Part shown: positions 16,147-25,715 of the stretch, in pieces
Layout of the letters: the number at the start of each line of letters is the position of its first letter
Numbering within the stretch: the first letter of the stretch is position 1
Assembly (NCBI GenBank): GCA_031260455.1
Contig: JAIRJW010000016.1
Span: 1-64,000 of the forward strand
Source of the DNA: Fluviicola sp.
GTDB lineage: Bacteria; Bacteroidota; Bacteroidia; Flavobacteriales_D; Crocinitomicaceae
DNA: 64,000 nt
Reading direction: 5' to 3'
Notes under the pieces: generated by a model
The model's input: the letters and a program-made list of their open reading frames with translations, nothing else
Database searches by the model: none
Told to the model about the DNA's origin: nothing
Program-made: the position numbers and the translations under genes

Positions 16147-16663
16147 GTACAGAGAACGTGAGGGAAATCCGATGGATGCTGTGCGGGGGAAATTAGCTCG
16201 TGAAACCTATTCGACGGAGATTCCGGAGGAAAAAACTAAGAAAAAGGAATCAGTAAAAAAAGCGGTTGTAAAGGAAGGGGTAAAGGTTGAAAATACGGCA
16301 ACTCCGAAAGCGAAAAAAATAACACCGTCAAAACCCCGTCGCCAGAATTTGCTGATTCAGGTGTTGAACGGGGAAATCCTGACAAGGGATTTTGTGTTGA
16401 ACAACCTGACATTTATCTTTTTCATTTTGCTGCTCCTGATGCTGATGGTGGCAAAAGGATATTACGGTAAGCAATTGCAGAAAGACATTACGGATTTACA
16501 GGCTGATGTGGATGCGCAGACAGCTGAATATATAGAAAATAAGGCGCGGCTGGAAGAATCGACTTCCCGTTACCGTTTGGTTCAGGCGCTGGAAAAAAGG
16601 GGAGTGAAAGAAACGGTCAATCCGGCAAAAGTGATACGGTTAAAGCGGGCAGACGATGAGTGA
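16136..16663 (+). CDS. ftsL: FtsL-like cell division protein
   Basis: A 175-residue bitopic protein. A Lys/Glu-rich cytoplasmic part of about 90 residues leads to one membrane helix (FIFFILLLLMLMVA), then a periplasmic stretch of heptad type (about 110-150). The position between rsmH and ftsI and the topology are those of FtsL, which with a DivIC-type partner activates FtsW-FtsI. FtsL is poorly conserved, so the name rests on context and topology. The cytoplasmic part is longer than in E. coli. It overlaps both neighbours by 11 and 8 bases. Confidence 0.8.
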   Translation: MENEYREREGNPMDAVRGKLARETYSTEIPEEKTKKKESVKKAVVKEGVKVENTATPKAKKITPSKPRRQNLLIQVLNGEILTRDFVLNNLTFIFFILLLLMLMVAKGYYGKQLQKDITDLQADVDAQTAEYIENKARLEESTSRYRLVQALEKRGVKETVNPAKVIRLKRADDE

Positions 16664-18758
16664 TAAGAAAGACTTGATGTGGCGGGCTTACCTGATTTAC
16701 ATAGGTTTTTTCATTGCTTTGATTGTGGTGATTGTGAAAACGGTTATTATTCAGTCGGAGGGAAGCGCATCGCTGTTTGCGGCAACAAAAGAGAAAATTC
16801 CGACCCGTGCGGTAAAACGTTACCCGAGACGCGGAGAGGTGCTGGATAGAAACTACACGCCGTTGATTACTTCGGTGTCGTTCTTTGACATACACATGGA
16901 TCCTACAGTGGTGGATCAGGATATTTTTGATAAGGAAATCAGCGATTTGTGTCGCGGTTTGAACCAGTTGTTTCCGGAGACTTCTGCGCGTGATTTTGAA
17001 AATTACATCCGCAAGGGAAGGGCAAGGAAAAGACGTTACATTACGATCAAACTCAATGCAACAAACGAACAGCGACACCGCCTGCGGGAATTGCCGATTT
17101 TCAACCTGGGGCGAAACAGAGGCGGTTTGATTGATACGGATGAAACCATTCTGCGCAGGCGTCCGCATGGGGAGATTCTGAAGCGGACACTCGGCTATTA
17201 CCAGCACAATGAAAACTCCAAAGAGTTGCGTGTCGGGATAGAGGGAGCGTACAACGAAGTGCTGGCGGGAGAACCGGGAGAAGAAGTGGAGCAAAGGATT
17301 TCTTCAGGCTGGAAAAAAACGGGGAAAATGATCCGCGAACCGGTTGAGGGGGCGGATTTGATTACTTCGCTTGATATGGAAATTCAGGAAGTAGCACATT
17401 CGGAATTGTACCGGCAGTTGAAAAACCAGAGGGCCAAAAACGGTTGCGTGATCGTGATGGATGTGAAAACGGGCTTTGTCCGGGCAATTTCCAATCTGCA
17501 ACGCGCTTCAGATGGTGATTATTACGAGTTGTACAATCACGCGATAGGAACCAAAGAAGTGCCGGGTTCAACTTTCAAACTGGCATCCCTGATGGCGGCT
17601 TTGGAAGATAAAAAGATCAGCCTGGATGATACGGTGAATGCTGTGGGTTCTTACCAGTTCTACAACCTGAGACTGGATGATTCCAATCCTTATGGTTACG
17701 GTAAAATTACGATTCGCAGGGCTTTTGAGCTTTCTTCAAATGTTATCGCCCGTGTGATTTACAATGCTTATCGTAAAGACCCACAATTGTTTATTGATCG
17801 TCTGCGCTCGTTTGGAATCGGGGATTCACTGGGAATTGATCTGGAGGGAGAGCCACGGCCGACTTTATATGCTCCGGGAACGAAACAATGGTCGGGAATT
17901 TCACTTCCATGGATGGCAATCGGTTACGAAGTACAGCAAACGCCTTTGCAGACGCTGGCATTTTACAATGCAGTGGCAAACAACGGGACACTGGTTCGTC
18001 CGCAATTCGTGGAATATATCCGGAGAGGTCAGCGGACTGTGAAAACCTTTAAACCGGTTGTACTTCGCCCGAAGATCTGTTCCGACAAGACTCTGCATGC
18101 CTTGCAGGAGTGTTTAAAAGGGGTGGTAAAACGCGGAACGGGCAGTGCTTTGAAATCATCGTTATTCGATATTGCTGGTAAAACGGGAACAGCAGTTGTT
18201 CAGAATGAAAACGGGCGCTATGGTGAAGACGGAAATAAAACTTACCAGGCTTCTTTTGTCGGGTATTTTCCGGCAGACGAACCACTTTATTCCTGTATCG
18301 TAGTTGTTGCAGCACCTTCGAAAGACATATACGGGGCAACGGTTTCCGGAACGGTGTTTTCTGCGATTGCAAACAAGGTTTATTCGAATTCTCTGAATTA
18401 TCACAAAGCAATCAACGAGGAGAAAAAGCGAATCAGAGAAGCACCGGTGGTGAAGGATGGAAACATCACGGATTTACTAACGGTTTTGAAACGTTTACAC
18501 CTTCCGTATCAGCTTGATGCTTACAGCGAATGGTCGCACGTGCGTTCATCCGGTTCACATCTCTCCATTGTTCCGAGAAAACTTTCTTCATCCACTGTTC
18601 CGAATGTGACAGGACTGACGGCAAAAGATGCGGTTTATCTCATTGAGCGCCTGGGAATGCATGTGTATATCCGTGGAAACGGAAAAGTAGCAAAACAAAC
18701 GATTCCTGCAGGCTCACCGGTTGTTACAGGAGGATTAATTGAATTGATATTGGAATGA
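16656..18758 (+). CDS. ftsI: Septal class B penicillin-binding protein with PASTA domain
   Basis: A 700-residue bitopic transpeptidase that cross-links septal peptidoglycan. One N-terminal membrane helix is followed by the non-catalytic dimerisation region (ISSGWKKTGKMI marks the linker) and the transpeptidase domain with Ser305-T-F-Lys308, Ser361-S-Asn363 reading SSN, and KTG at Lys509. A C-terminal PASTA domain starts near VPNVTGLTAKDAVYLIE. PASTA-bearing division PBPs are usual in Bacteroidota, unlike E. coli FtsI. Overlaps murE by 4 bases. Confidence 0.94.
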   Translation: MSDKKDLMWRAYLIYIGFFIALIVVIVKTVIIQSEGSASLFAATKEKIPTRAVKRYPRRGEVLDRNYTPLITSVSFFDIHMDPTVVDQDIFDKEISDLCRGLNQLFPETSARDFENYIRKGRARKRRYITIKLNATNEQRHRLRELPIFNLGRNRGGLIDTDETILRRRPHGEILKRTLGYYQHNENSKELRVGIEGAYNEVLAGEPGEEVEQRISSGWKKTGKMIREPVEGADLITSLDMEIQEVAHSELYRQLKNQRAKNGCVIVMDVKTGFVRAISNLQRASDGDYYELYNHAIGTKEVPGSTFKLASLMAALEDKKISLDDTVNAVGSYQFYNLRLDDSNPYGYGKITIRRAFELSSNVIARVIYNAYRKDPQLFIDRLRSFGIGDSLGIDLEGEPRPTLYAPGTKQWSGISLPWMAIGYEVQQTPLQTLAFYNAVANNGTLVRPQFVEYIRRGQRTVKTFKPVVLRPKICSDKTLHALQECLKGVVKRGTGSALKSSLFDIAGKTGTAVVQNENGRYGEDGNKTYQASFVGYFPADEPLYSCIVVVAAPSKDIYGATVSGTVFSAIANKVYSNSLNYHKAINEEKKRIREAPVVKDGNITDLLTVLKRLHLPYQLDAYSEWSHVRSSGSHLSIVPRKLSSSTVPNVTGLTAKDAVYLIERLGMHVYIRGNGKVAKQTIPAGSPVVTGGLIELILE

Positions 18759-20215
18759 AAACCTTACAGGAAATAGCAAAAGCAACACATGTGACTCAGT
18801 GGATTGGTCCTGTTGATGTGACTGTCTCTTCGCTTGTTTCGGATTCCCGCAAAGCACTTGCAGGGATGTTGTTCATTGCTGTGAAAGGAACGAAGGCAGA
18901 TGCACATGATTTTATTCCACAGGTGATTGCACAGGGGTGTACGGTTCTCGTGGTTGAAAAAATGGTAGAGGTTCCGGCTAACGTAACAATGTTGCTTGTT
19001 CCGGAAACATCTAAAGCACTTGGTGAACTGGCGCACGCGTTTTACGATTATCCTTCGCAGTCTTTGGAGTTGGTGGGAGTTACCGGGACGAACGGGAAAA
19101 CAACCACAACAACCCTTTTGCACGATCTGTACACGGAATTGGGTTATAAAGCGGGATTGATTTCAACGGTAGTAAACCTGATCGGAAAAGAAGCGATTCC
19201 TTCCACGCACACTACTCCGGACCCGATTGCATTGAATGCTCTGCTGGCAGATATGGTAGCTCAGGGGTGTTCCTACTGCTTCATGGAAGTAAGCTCACAT
19301 TCGGTGGTGCAACATCGCATTGCAGGATTGGTTTTCAAAGGTGGCGCTTTTACCAACATTACGCACGATCATTTAGACTATCACGGAACGTTCAAAGCAT
19401 ATATCGAAGCGAAAAAGGAATTCTTTGATAACCTGCCGAAAGATGCTTTTGCCCTGGTAAATGCAGATGACAAGAACGGAATGGTAATGGTTCAGAATAC
19501 GAAAGCAAAGGTGGCTACTTTCGGTTTGAAAACACATTCCGATTTCAAAGTGAAAGTACTGGAGAACAGTTTTAGCGGCTTGCTGCTGACTGTTAACGGA
19601 ATCGAGCTGTGGACACGTTTGATAGGAGATTTTAACGCCTACAACATTGCAACGGTATACGGAATTAGTCAGTTGCTGGGTTCGGATTCAACGGAAGTAC
19701 TGACGGTTTTAAGCAAGCTGGAAGCTGTAGACGGTCGTTTCCAGTTCACGAAAAGCGAAGCAGATATTACGGCAATCGTAGATTATGCACACACGCCGGA
19801 TGCATTGGAAAATGTGTTACTTACTATTGAAAATATCCGCACACGAAATGAACAGGTCATTACGGTAGTAGGTTGCGGTGGTGACCGTGATGCATTGAAA
19901 AGGCCAGAAATGGCGAGGATTGCATGTGAATTAAGTGATAAAGTCATTTTGACTTCAGATAACCCCCGAACAGAAGATCCTGCGGAAATTTTAAAACAAA
20001 TGGAAACTGGAGTTGGGGCGCACCAGACAATGAAAGTTTTGTCTATCCTGGACAGAGATCAGGCAATCAAAACAGCTGTGTCGCTGGCGCAGCCGAAAGA
20101 TATCATCCTCATTGCAGGGAAAGGACATGAAAAATACCAGGAAATCAACGGAGTGAAATACCCGTTCGATGATTTCGATGTTGTTAGGAATTACTTCACT
20201 AAACTAAAGAAATAA
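18755..20215 (+). CDS. murE: UDP-MurNAc-tripeptide synthetase MurE (meso-DAP type)
   Basis: A 486-residue ATP-dependent ligase adding the third stem amino acid. It has the ATP loop GVTGTNGKTTTTT, the carbamylated-lysine region, and DNPR at Asp402-Arg405. DNPR is the known signature for meso-diaminopimelate selection, so the peptidoglycan is probably the DAP type. The start overlaps ftsI by 4 bases (ATGA). A repeat-bearing spacer of 88 bases separates it from mraY. Confidence 0.95.
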   Translation: MKTLQEIAKATHVTQWIGPVDVTVSSLVSDSRKALAGMLFIAVKGTKADAHDFIPQVIAQGCTVLVVEKMVEVPANVTMLLVPETSKALGELAHAFYDYPSQSLELVGVTGTNGKTTTTTLLHDLYTELGYKAGLISTVVNLIGKEAIPSTHTTPDPIALNALLADMVAQGCSYCFMEVSSHSVVQHRIAGLVFKGGAFTNITHDHLDYHGTFKAYIEAKKEFFDNLPKDAFALVNADDKNGMVMVQNTKAKVATFGLKTHSDFKVKVLENSFSGLLLTVNGIELWTRLIGDFNAYNIATVYGISQLLGSDSTEVLTVLSKLEAVDGRFQFTKSEADITAIVDYAHTPDALENVLLTIENIRTRNEQVITVVGCGGDRDALKRPEMARIACELSDKVILTSDNPRTEDPAEILKQMETGVGAHQTMKVLSILDRDQAIKTAVSLAQPKDIILIAGKGHEKYQEINGVKYPFDDFDVVRNYFTKLKK

Positions 20216-20260
20216 GAAGAAGCATTGCTTCTGAAATATAGACAAGCGTTAGCGCAGTCA
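20216..20260 (+). repeat. Intergenic repeat after murE
   Basis: Directly after the murE stop: AAGAAGCATTGCTTCTGAAATA, then GACAAGCGTTAGCGCAGT. It matches the rny downstream repeat (AAGCATTGCTTTCGAAATA; ACAAACGTCAGTGCAG) and the ftsA repeat. AGAAGCATTGCTTCT is itself nearly palindromic. Confidence 0.5.
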
Positions 20261-20303
20261 TGAGAATTAAGGCAGATAAAAAGAATTTTAAATATATAAG
20301 GAC

Positions 20304-21554
20304 ATGCTTACGTACTTATTCAATTATTTAGAGCAATTAGATTTTCCGGGAGCAGGAGTATTTCATTATATCTCGTTCCGCGCTGCGATGGCATTGATTA
20401 CTTCATTGGTTGTGTCCATTATTTTCGGGAAACGTTTGATTAGCCTGCTGCGCCGCCAGCAGATTGGTGAAACGGTTCGCGACCTGGGATTGGCTGGACA
20501 ACTGGAAAAGGCGGGCACGCCGACTATGGGAGGAATCATCATCCTTTCCGCAATCCTGATCCCGACCTTGCTGTTCGCAAAACTACACAATGTTTACGTC
20601 ATTACGATGTTGCTGGCAACGGTTTGGCTGGGAGCAATCGGGTTCCTGGATGACTACATCAAAGTATTTAAAAAGAATAAGGAAGGCCTGAAAGGGAAAT
20701 TCAAAGTGGTCGGACAGATCGGTGTGGGAATCATTGTGGGTTCCATCATGTATTTCCATCCGGATGTGCAGGTTCACAAACGCGTTTCGGCAAATTACAA
20801 ACTCCAGGCCGGAGAATCATTTGTAACGCATCAGCATTCAAAAGATGTGATAGATAAGGTTCCTTCCAAATGGATTGTAACGCGGGACATGACAACCACG
20901 ATCCCGTTTGTAAAAAACAACGAGTTCAATTACAACTGGTTGATCGGGGATATTGATAAATCCTACGGCTGGGTGTTGTTTATTCCGTTTGTGATTGTTG
21001 TTGTAATTGCCGTTTCGAATGGTGCGAACATGACGGACGGTCTGGATGGCCTGGCAACGGGAACGAGTGCCATTGCGGGGATTGCCCTGGCAGTGCTGGC
21101 ATACGTCACTTCCAACGTGCATTTCGCGGATTACCTGAATGTGATGTATGTTCCGTATGCAGAAGAGCTGGTAATTTTCATTGCAGCATTCGTTGGAGCG
21201 TGTATCGGGTTTTTGTGGTACAACAGTTACCCAGCCCAGGTTTTCATGGGTGATACGGGAAGCCTGGCTTTAGGAGGAATAATCGCTGTTTTCGCGATTT
21301 CCATCCGGAAAGAATTACTCATCCCGGTATTGTGCGGTATCTTCCTTGTGGAAAATTTGTCGGTAATCCTGCAAGTAGGATATTTTAAATACACGAAAAA
21401 GCGCTTCGGTGAAGGGCGTCGTATCTTCAGAATGGCTCCACTGCATCATCATTACCAGAAAAAGGGCCTGCACGAAGCGAAGATTGTTTCCCGCTTCTGG
21501 ATTGTCGCAATCCTGCTGGCTGTTGTATCTATCGTAACACTGAAACTGCGCTAA
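20304..21554 (+). CDS. mraY: Phospho-MurNAc-pentapeptide transferase MraY
   Basis: A 416-residue integral membrane enzyme that forms lipid I from UDP-MurNAc-pentapeptide and undecaprenyl phosphate. Visible hallmarks: GTPTMGG near residue 75, [34 protein letters not shown] and [13 protein letters not shown]. It is about 55 residues longer than the E. coli enzyme because of an insertion of about 80 residues after the fourth helix, which seems common in this phylum. Its stop overlaps the murD start by one base. Confidence 0.96.
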   Translation: MLTYLFNYLEQLDFPGAGVFHYISFRAAMALITSLVVSIIFGKRLISLLRRQQIGETVRDLGLAGQLEKAGTPTMGGIIILSAILIPTLLFAKLHNVYVITMLLATVWLGAIGFLDDYIKVFKKNKEGLKGKFKVVGQIGVGIIVGSIMYFHPDVQVHKRVSANYKLQAGESFVTHQHSKDVIDKVPSKWIVTRDMTTTIPFVKNNEFNYNWLIGDIDKSYGWVLFIPFVIVVVIAVSNGANMTDGLDGLATGTSAIAGIALAVLAYVTSNVHFADYLNVMYVPYAEELVIFIAAFVGACIGFLWYNSYPAQVFMGDTGSLALGGIIAVFAISIRKELLIPVLCGIFLVENLSVILQVGYFKYTKKRFGEGRRIFRMAPLHHHYQKKGLHEAKIVSRFWIVAILLAVVSIVTLKLR

Positions 21555-22897
21555 TGGATATTCAAAACAAAATAGTGGTTGTTTTGGGCGCTGGCGAAAG
21601 TGGTGTCGGTGCTGCGATCCTTGCGAAAATAAAAGGAGCGGAAGTGTTCGTTTCAGATTTCGGAACGGTCAAAGATGTTTTCATGGAAGAACTGAATCGG
21701 TACCAGCTGGAGTGGGAGCAGGGACAACACAGCATGGAGCGTATCCTGGAAGCCGGTCTGGTGATCAAGTCGCCGGGAATTCCGGAAAAAACTCCTGTGA
21801 TGAAAGCGATTCGCGAAAAGGGAATCAAGGTGATTTCCGAGATCGAATTTGCAGGGTATTTCACCACGGCAAAAAAAGTATGTATCACCGGAAGCAATGG
21901 GAAAACGACGACAACCATGCTGATTCACCACATGCTGAAAAAAGCAGGACTGAATGTCGGGTTGGCAGGAAATGTCGGATATAGCTTTGCAAAACAGGTG
22001 GCACTGGAAAATAATGAAATCTACGTCTTGGAGCTGAGTTCGTTCCAGCTGGATGATATGGAAGATTTCAAAGCGGAAATTGCCATCCTGACAAACATTA
22101 CTCCGGATCACCTGGATCGCTATGAGTACAACATGCAGCTGTATGTGAACTCGAAGTTCCGGATTTTGAATAACCAGACCGAATCGGATTATTTCATCTA
22201 CAATGCAGATGATCCGATAATCAGATCGGAAATGGAAAAACGTTCCATCCCGGCAAAAAAACTTCCCTTCTCGTTAACCCGGGTTTTCGAAGAGGGAGCG
22301 TATGTAGCAAACAAACAACTCATCATAAACTTTAACAATCAATTTACTATGTCTATTCATGATCTGGCTTTGAAGGGTAAGCACAATACCCAGAATTCCT
22401 TGGCTTCAGGGCTAACGGGAAGAATCCTTGATATTCGCAAGGAAATTGTGCGCGAGAGTCTGTCCGACTTCGTAAATGTGGAGCACCGCCTGGAATTTGT
22501 TGCCAGGGTGCACGGAATTGAATTTATCAACGATTCCAAGGCTACGAATGTAAACTCAACCTGGTTTGCACTGGAAAGCATGGAACAACCGACGGTTTGG
22601 ATCGTGGGTGGTGTGGATAAAGGAAATAATTATTCCGAGTTGCTCAACCTGGTAAGAGAAAAAGTAAAAGCGATTATTTGCCTGGGGAAAGACAACCAGA
22701 AGATTATTGACACTTTTTCCGGTTATGTGGAAACAATCGTGGAAGCAGGTTCCGCAATGGAAGCAGTGGCTTATGGTTACCGTCTGGCGAAAAAGGAGGA
22801 AACGGTTTTGTTGTCTCCGGCATGTGCAAGTTTCGACCTGTTTGAAAATTACGAAGACAGGGGAAATCAATTTAAAGAGGCTGTTCGTTCACTTTAA
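21554..22897 (+). CDS. murD: UDP-MurNAc-L-alanine:D-glutamate ligase MurD
   Basis: A 447-residue Mur ligase. The N-terminal Rossmann-like domain has VVLGAGESGVGAAILA, the central ATPase has ITGSNGKTTTTMLI, and ELSSFQLD and NITPDHLDRY follow in the usual order; FINDSKATN leads into the C-terminal domain. It adds D-Glu to UDP-MurNAc-L-Ala in the cytoplasm. Eight bases separate it from the unrecognised gene at 22906. Confidence 0.95.
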   Translation: MDIQNKIVVVLGAGESGVGAAILAKIKGAEVFVSDFGTVKDVFMEELNRYQLEWEQGQHSMERILEAGLVIKSPGIPEKTPVMKAIREKGIKVISEIEFAGYFTTAKKVCITGSNGKTTTTMLIHHMLKKAGLNVGLAGNVGYSFAKQVALENNEIYVLELSSFQLDDMEDFKAEIAILTNITPDHLDRYEYNMQLYVNSKFRILNNQTESDYFIYNADDPIIRSEMEKRSIPAKKLPFSLTRVFEEGAYVANKQLIINFNNQFTMSIHDLALKGKHNTQNSLASGLTGRILDIRKEIVRESLSDFVNVEHRLEFVARVHGIEFINDSKATNVNSTWFALESMEQPTVWIVGGVDKGNNYSELLNLVREKVKAIICLGKDNQKIIDTFSGYVETIVEAGSAMEAVAYGYRLAKKEETVLLSPACASFDLFENYEDRGNQFKEAVRSL

Positions 22898-22905
22898 TAT
22901 CGGTT

Positions 22906-23373
22906 ATGGAACTTAAAAAAGTTGATAAGCAGGCCCAATTGCTTCAGGCACGGAACGAATCGCTGGAAGCGGCGGAGAAAATGTCTCTCAGACCCTTGGG
23001 GAAACTATGGGGCATGGATGTATTTACCTGGTGTAAACCGGCTGTAACGGAACTTGCGGCAACGATTTCAACGTTTCCATTCCCGGTTTTCTGGTTGTCA
23101 AATGAAGAAATCATTCAGGAAATGGCCCGGACAGATCCTGATATGTTGCGTTCCGTTCAGTGGTGTGCTCAGTTCGATAACCCGCAGCTTTCCATCCCTT
23201 CGGAAATTATTTCTGCGATACCTTTGGTAACAGGAACCGAATCGTTGGAAGATGTGCTCGAATTTTTGAAAAAGAATAAAAAAGCACGGCATATTTTGTT
23301 GTTTACTGTTCAGGGAGCCGAATGGAAAACGAAGATGGAAATCTTTGAAAATTTTGTCAGGCTACATCAATAA
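22906..23373 (+). CDS. Unrecognised protein between murD and ftsW
   Basis: A 155-residue soluble protein with no signal peptide or membrane helix. I do not recognise it. The N-terminal 30 residues are charged and helical; the middle has WGMDVFTWCKPAVTELAATI and FPFPVFWLSNEEIIQEMA; the end is an alpha/beta-looking piece, EDVLEFLKKNKKARHILLFT. It sits between murD and ftsW with gaps of 8 and 3 bases, so it is surely co-transcribed with wall-synthesis genes. Codon use resembles its neighbours. Function unknown; a division- or precursor-related role is only suggested by location. Confidence 0.75.
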   Translation: MELKKVDKQAQLLQARNESLEAAEKMSLRPLGKLWGMDVFTWCKPAVTELAATISTFPFPVFWLSNEEIIQEMARTDPDMLRSVQWCAQFDNPQLSIPSEIISAIPLVTGTESLEDVLEFLKKNKKARHILLFTVQGAEWKTKMEIFENFVRLHQ

Positions 23374-23376
23374 CAA

Positions 23377-24552
23377 ATGGTACAGTTTCTAAGAAAACAC
23401 TTTAAGGGAGATTTGGTAATTTGGGTCATTACACTCATCTTGCTCGGCTTTTCTCTGGTTTCTGTTTACAGTTTTGTACCGATTCTGGTGAAGATCGAAG
23501 GAGGGACGCCATTTAAATATTTGTTTAAGCATTTTATCTATATTTTGCTGGCTGTTCTGGCGATGTACTGGGTGCATAAACGTGACTCGATGTACATTTC
23601 CCGTTTGTCGCGGGTGATTTATTACGGTGCGATCGGATTATTGATTTTTACCTTGTTTTTTGGAACAAAGGTAAACGAAGCCGGGCGTTGGGTGAGGATT
23701 CCTTTCGTAGGACTGACCTTTCAGTCTTCAGATTTCGCGAAACTGGCCCTGTTGATTTACGTCTCGAGAATGCTCGTGAAGAAAAAAAATGAAATGAACG
23801 ATTGGAAAAAGGGCTTTTTGCCCATTATGATGCCGATAGTTATTATATGTGGATTGATTGTTAAAGATAACTTTTCAACGGCGGCCATCCTGTTCATGAT
23901 CTGCTTCACGATGCTTTTCCTCGGAAGAGTGCCTTTCTCGAAATTGTTTACGGTCATTTTTGCGGGAATTCTCTTGTTTGTCATGGCGGTAGGACTGCAT
24001 AAGGCTTTGCCGGAACTGAATATCCTTCCGCGTTTCGATACCTGGATGAACCGGATCTCCAATCGTTATGAAAACAGCGGCGATATTGACCAGGCGGGGA
24101 ATTTACAGGCAAACAATGCGGAGCAGGCGATTTATCTGGGTGGCTTTCTCGGTCAGGGAATCGGGAAGGGGAAGGTGAAGGAATTCATTCCGGAAGCGTA
24201 TGCCGATTTCTTTTATGCATCTTTTGTGGAAGAGTTCGGATCTTTTTCGGCGGTAGTCCTGGTGTTATTTTACCTGATTTTGCTCTACCGGATCATGCGG
24301 ATTGCCCTGAGGTCGGATCAGTTATTTGAAACGTACGTTTGTCTGGGAATCGGGATTCTGCTGCTTTCGCAGGCTGCAGTGAATATGATGGTGTGTACGG
24401 GGATTTTCCCGGTTACGGGTCAGAACATGCCGTTCCTGGCAATGGGAGGGTCGGCGATGATTATGGCTTGTGTGGGAATCGGAATTGTTCAGGGTGTTGC
24501 CCAGAAACAGGAAGAAAAAAGTTCGGTTGAATCTGAAAGTGCGTTTGCATGA
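23377..24552 (+). CDS. ftsW: Septal peptidoglycan polymerase FtsW (SEDS)
   Basis: A 391-residue SEDS protein with about ten membrane helices. FGTKVNEAGRWVRIPFVGLTFQSSDFAKLALL is the family's first extracellular loop and helix region, and FVEEFGSFSAVVLVLFYL and GIFPVTGQNMPFLAMGGSAM are standard late motifs. SEDS proteins polymerise lipid II as partners of class B PBPs, here FtsI. Its end overlaps murG by 4 bases. Confidence 0.94.
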   Translation: MVQFLRKHFKGDLVIWVITLILLGFSLVSVYSFVPILVKIEGGTPFKYLFKHFIYILLAVLAMYWVHKRDSMYISRLSRVIYYGAIGLLIFTLFFGTKVNEAGRWVRIPFVGLTFQSSDFAKLALLIYVSRMLVKKKNEMNDWKKGFLPIMMPIVIICGLIVKDNFSTAAILFMICFTMLFLGRVPFSKLFTVIFAGILLFVMAVGLHKALPELNILPRFDTWMNRISNRYENSGDIDQAGNLQANNAEQAIYLGGFLGQGIGKGKVKEFIPEAYADFFYASFVEEFGSFSAVVLVLFYLILLYRIMRIALRSDQLFETYVCLGIGILLLSQAAVNMMVCTGIFPVTGQNMPFLAMGGSAMIMACVGIGIVQGVAQKQEEKSSVESESAFA

Positions 24553-25658
24553 AAGAATTGAAAAAAATAGTGATTTCGGGAGGTGGAACAGGCGGACATA
24601 TTTTTCCGGCTCTGGCAATTGCCGGTGAAATCAAAAAACGTTATCCGCAGGCAGAAATTTTGTTCGTGGGAGCAGAGGGGAAAATGGAAATGGAAAAAGT
24701 TCCGGCTGCAGGCTACAGGATCGTCGGTTTGCCAATCGTTGGCTTACAACGCAAACTGACGCTGAAAAACCTGGCGCTTCCCTTCAAATTGCTGAAAAGT
24801 CTTTCCCTGGCAAAGACTATTTTGAAAGACTTCGGACCGGAGGTTGTGATCGGCGTAGGAGGTTATGCCAGCGGACCTACGTTAAAAATGGCGCAGCGTT
24901 TGGGAATTCCGACTTTAATCCAGGAACAGAATTCGTATCCCGGGAAAACAAACCGTTTGCTTTCGAAGAAAGTGAAAGCGGTTTGTACAGCGTATGAAGG
25001 ACTGGAAAGTGTGTTTCCTCCGGCAACAATCCGTTTGACAGGAAACCCGGTTCGCGAAGAATTGAAGCAAACAACCATTCATAAAGAAGAAGCATTCCGC
25101 GCATTCCCGGTGCTTGATCCGTCAAAACAAACGATTTTCGTAATGGGCGGAAGCTTGGGTGCACGTACGATGAATGAAGGAGTACTTTACGGGCTGAATC
25201 AGTTGGAAGCATCCGGAGTACAGGTTTTGTGGCAATGCGGAAAATACTATTTTGAATCCATGAAGTCAGAACTGGCATCATCGGAGGTAAAAAATGTACA
25301 TGTCACGGATTTCATTGCGCGAATGGATGCAGCTTATGCTTTGGCGGATGTAATTGTTTCCAGGGCAGGTGCTTTGTCGATCTCGGAATTGTGTATCGTA
25401 GGGAAACCGACAATCCTGGTTCCGTCTCCGAATGTCTCGGAAGATCATCAGACAAAAAATGCAATGGCTTTGGTGAAGAATAATGCTGCAATTCTGATCA
25501 AAGATGCTGTTGCGAAAGAGCAGCTGATTTCGGAAGCGGTTGCTTTATTGAAAGACGAAAACCACATGAATGAATTGCGTGTGGCAATCAAACAGATGGC
25601 AAAACCGAATGCAACGAGGGATATTGTGGATGTGATTGAAACGTTAATGACTAATTAG
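24549..25658 (+). CDS. murG: Lipid II synthase MurG (GT28)
   Basis: A 369-residue peripheral membrane GT-B enzyme that adds GlcNAc to lipid I. Motifs: SGGGTGGHIFPALAIA (lipid/phosphate loop), GVGGYASGP, QEQNSYPGKTNR, GGSLGARTMNE and VSRAGALSISEL with the UDP-GlcNAc binding residues. Starts 4 bases inside ftsW. Fifty-seven bases then separate it from murC, with a purine-rich GGAGAG upstream of the murC start. Confidence 0.95.
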   Translation: MKELKKIVISGGGTGGHIFPALAIAGEIKKRYPQAEILFVGAEGKMEMEKVPAAGYRIVGLPIVGLQRKLTLKNLALPFKLLKSLSLAKTILKDFGPEVVIGVGGYASGPTLKMAQRLGIPTLIQEQNSYPGKTNRLLSKKVKAVCTAYEGLESVFPPATIRLTGNPVREELKQTTIHKEEAFRAFPVLDPSKQTIFVMGGSLGARTMNEGVLYGLNQLEASGVQVLWQCGKYYFESMKSELASSEVKNVHVTDFIARMDAAYALADVIVSRAGALSISELCIVGKPTILVPSPNVSEDHQTKNAMALVKNNAAILIKDAVAKEQLISEAVALLKDENHMNELRVAIKQMAKPNATRDIVDVIETLMTN

Positions 25659-25715
25659 AAATAAAAAAGGGGATTTGGTTCCCTGCTTTATCTTCCCTTG
25701 GAAGGAGAGTGAAAA

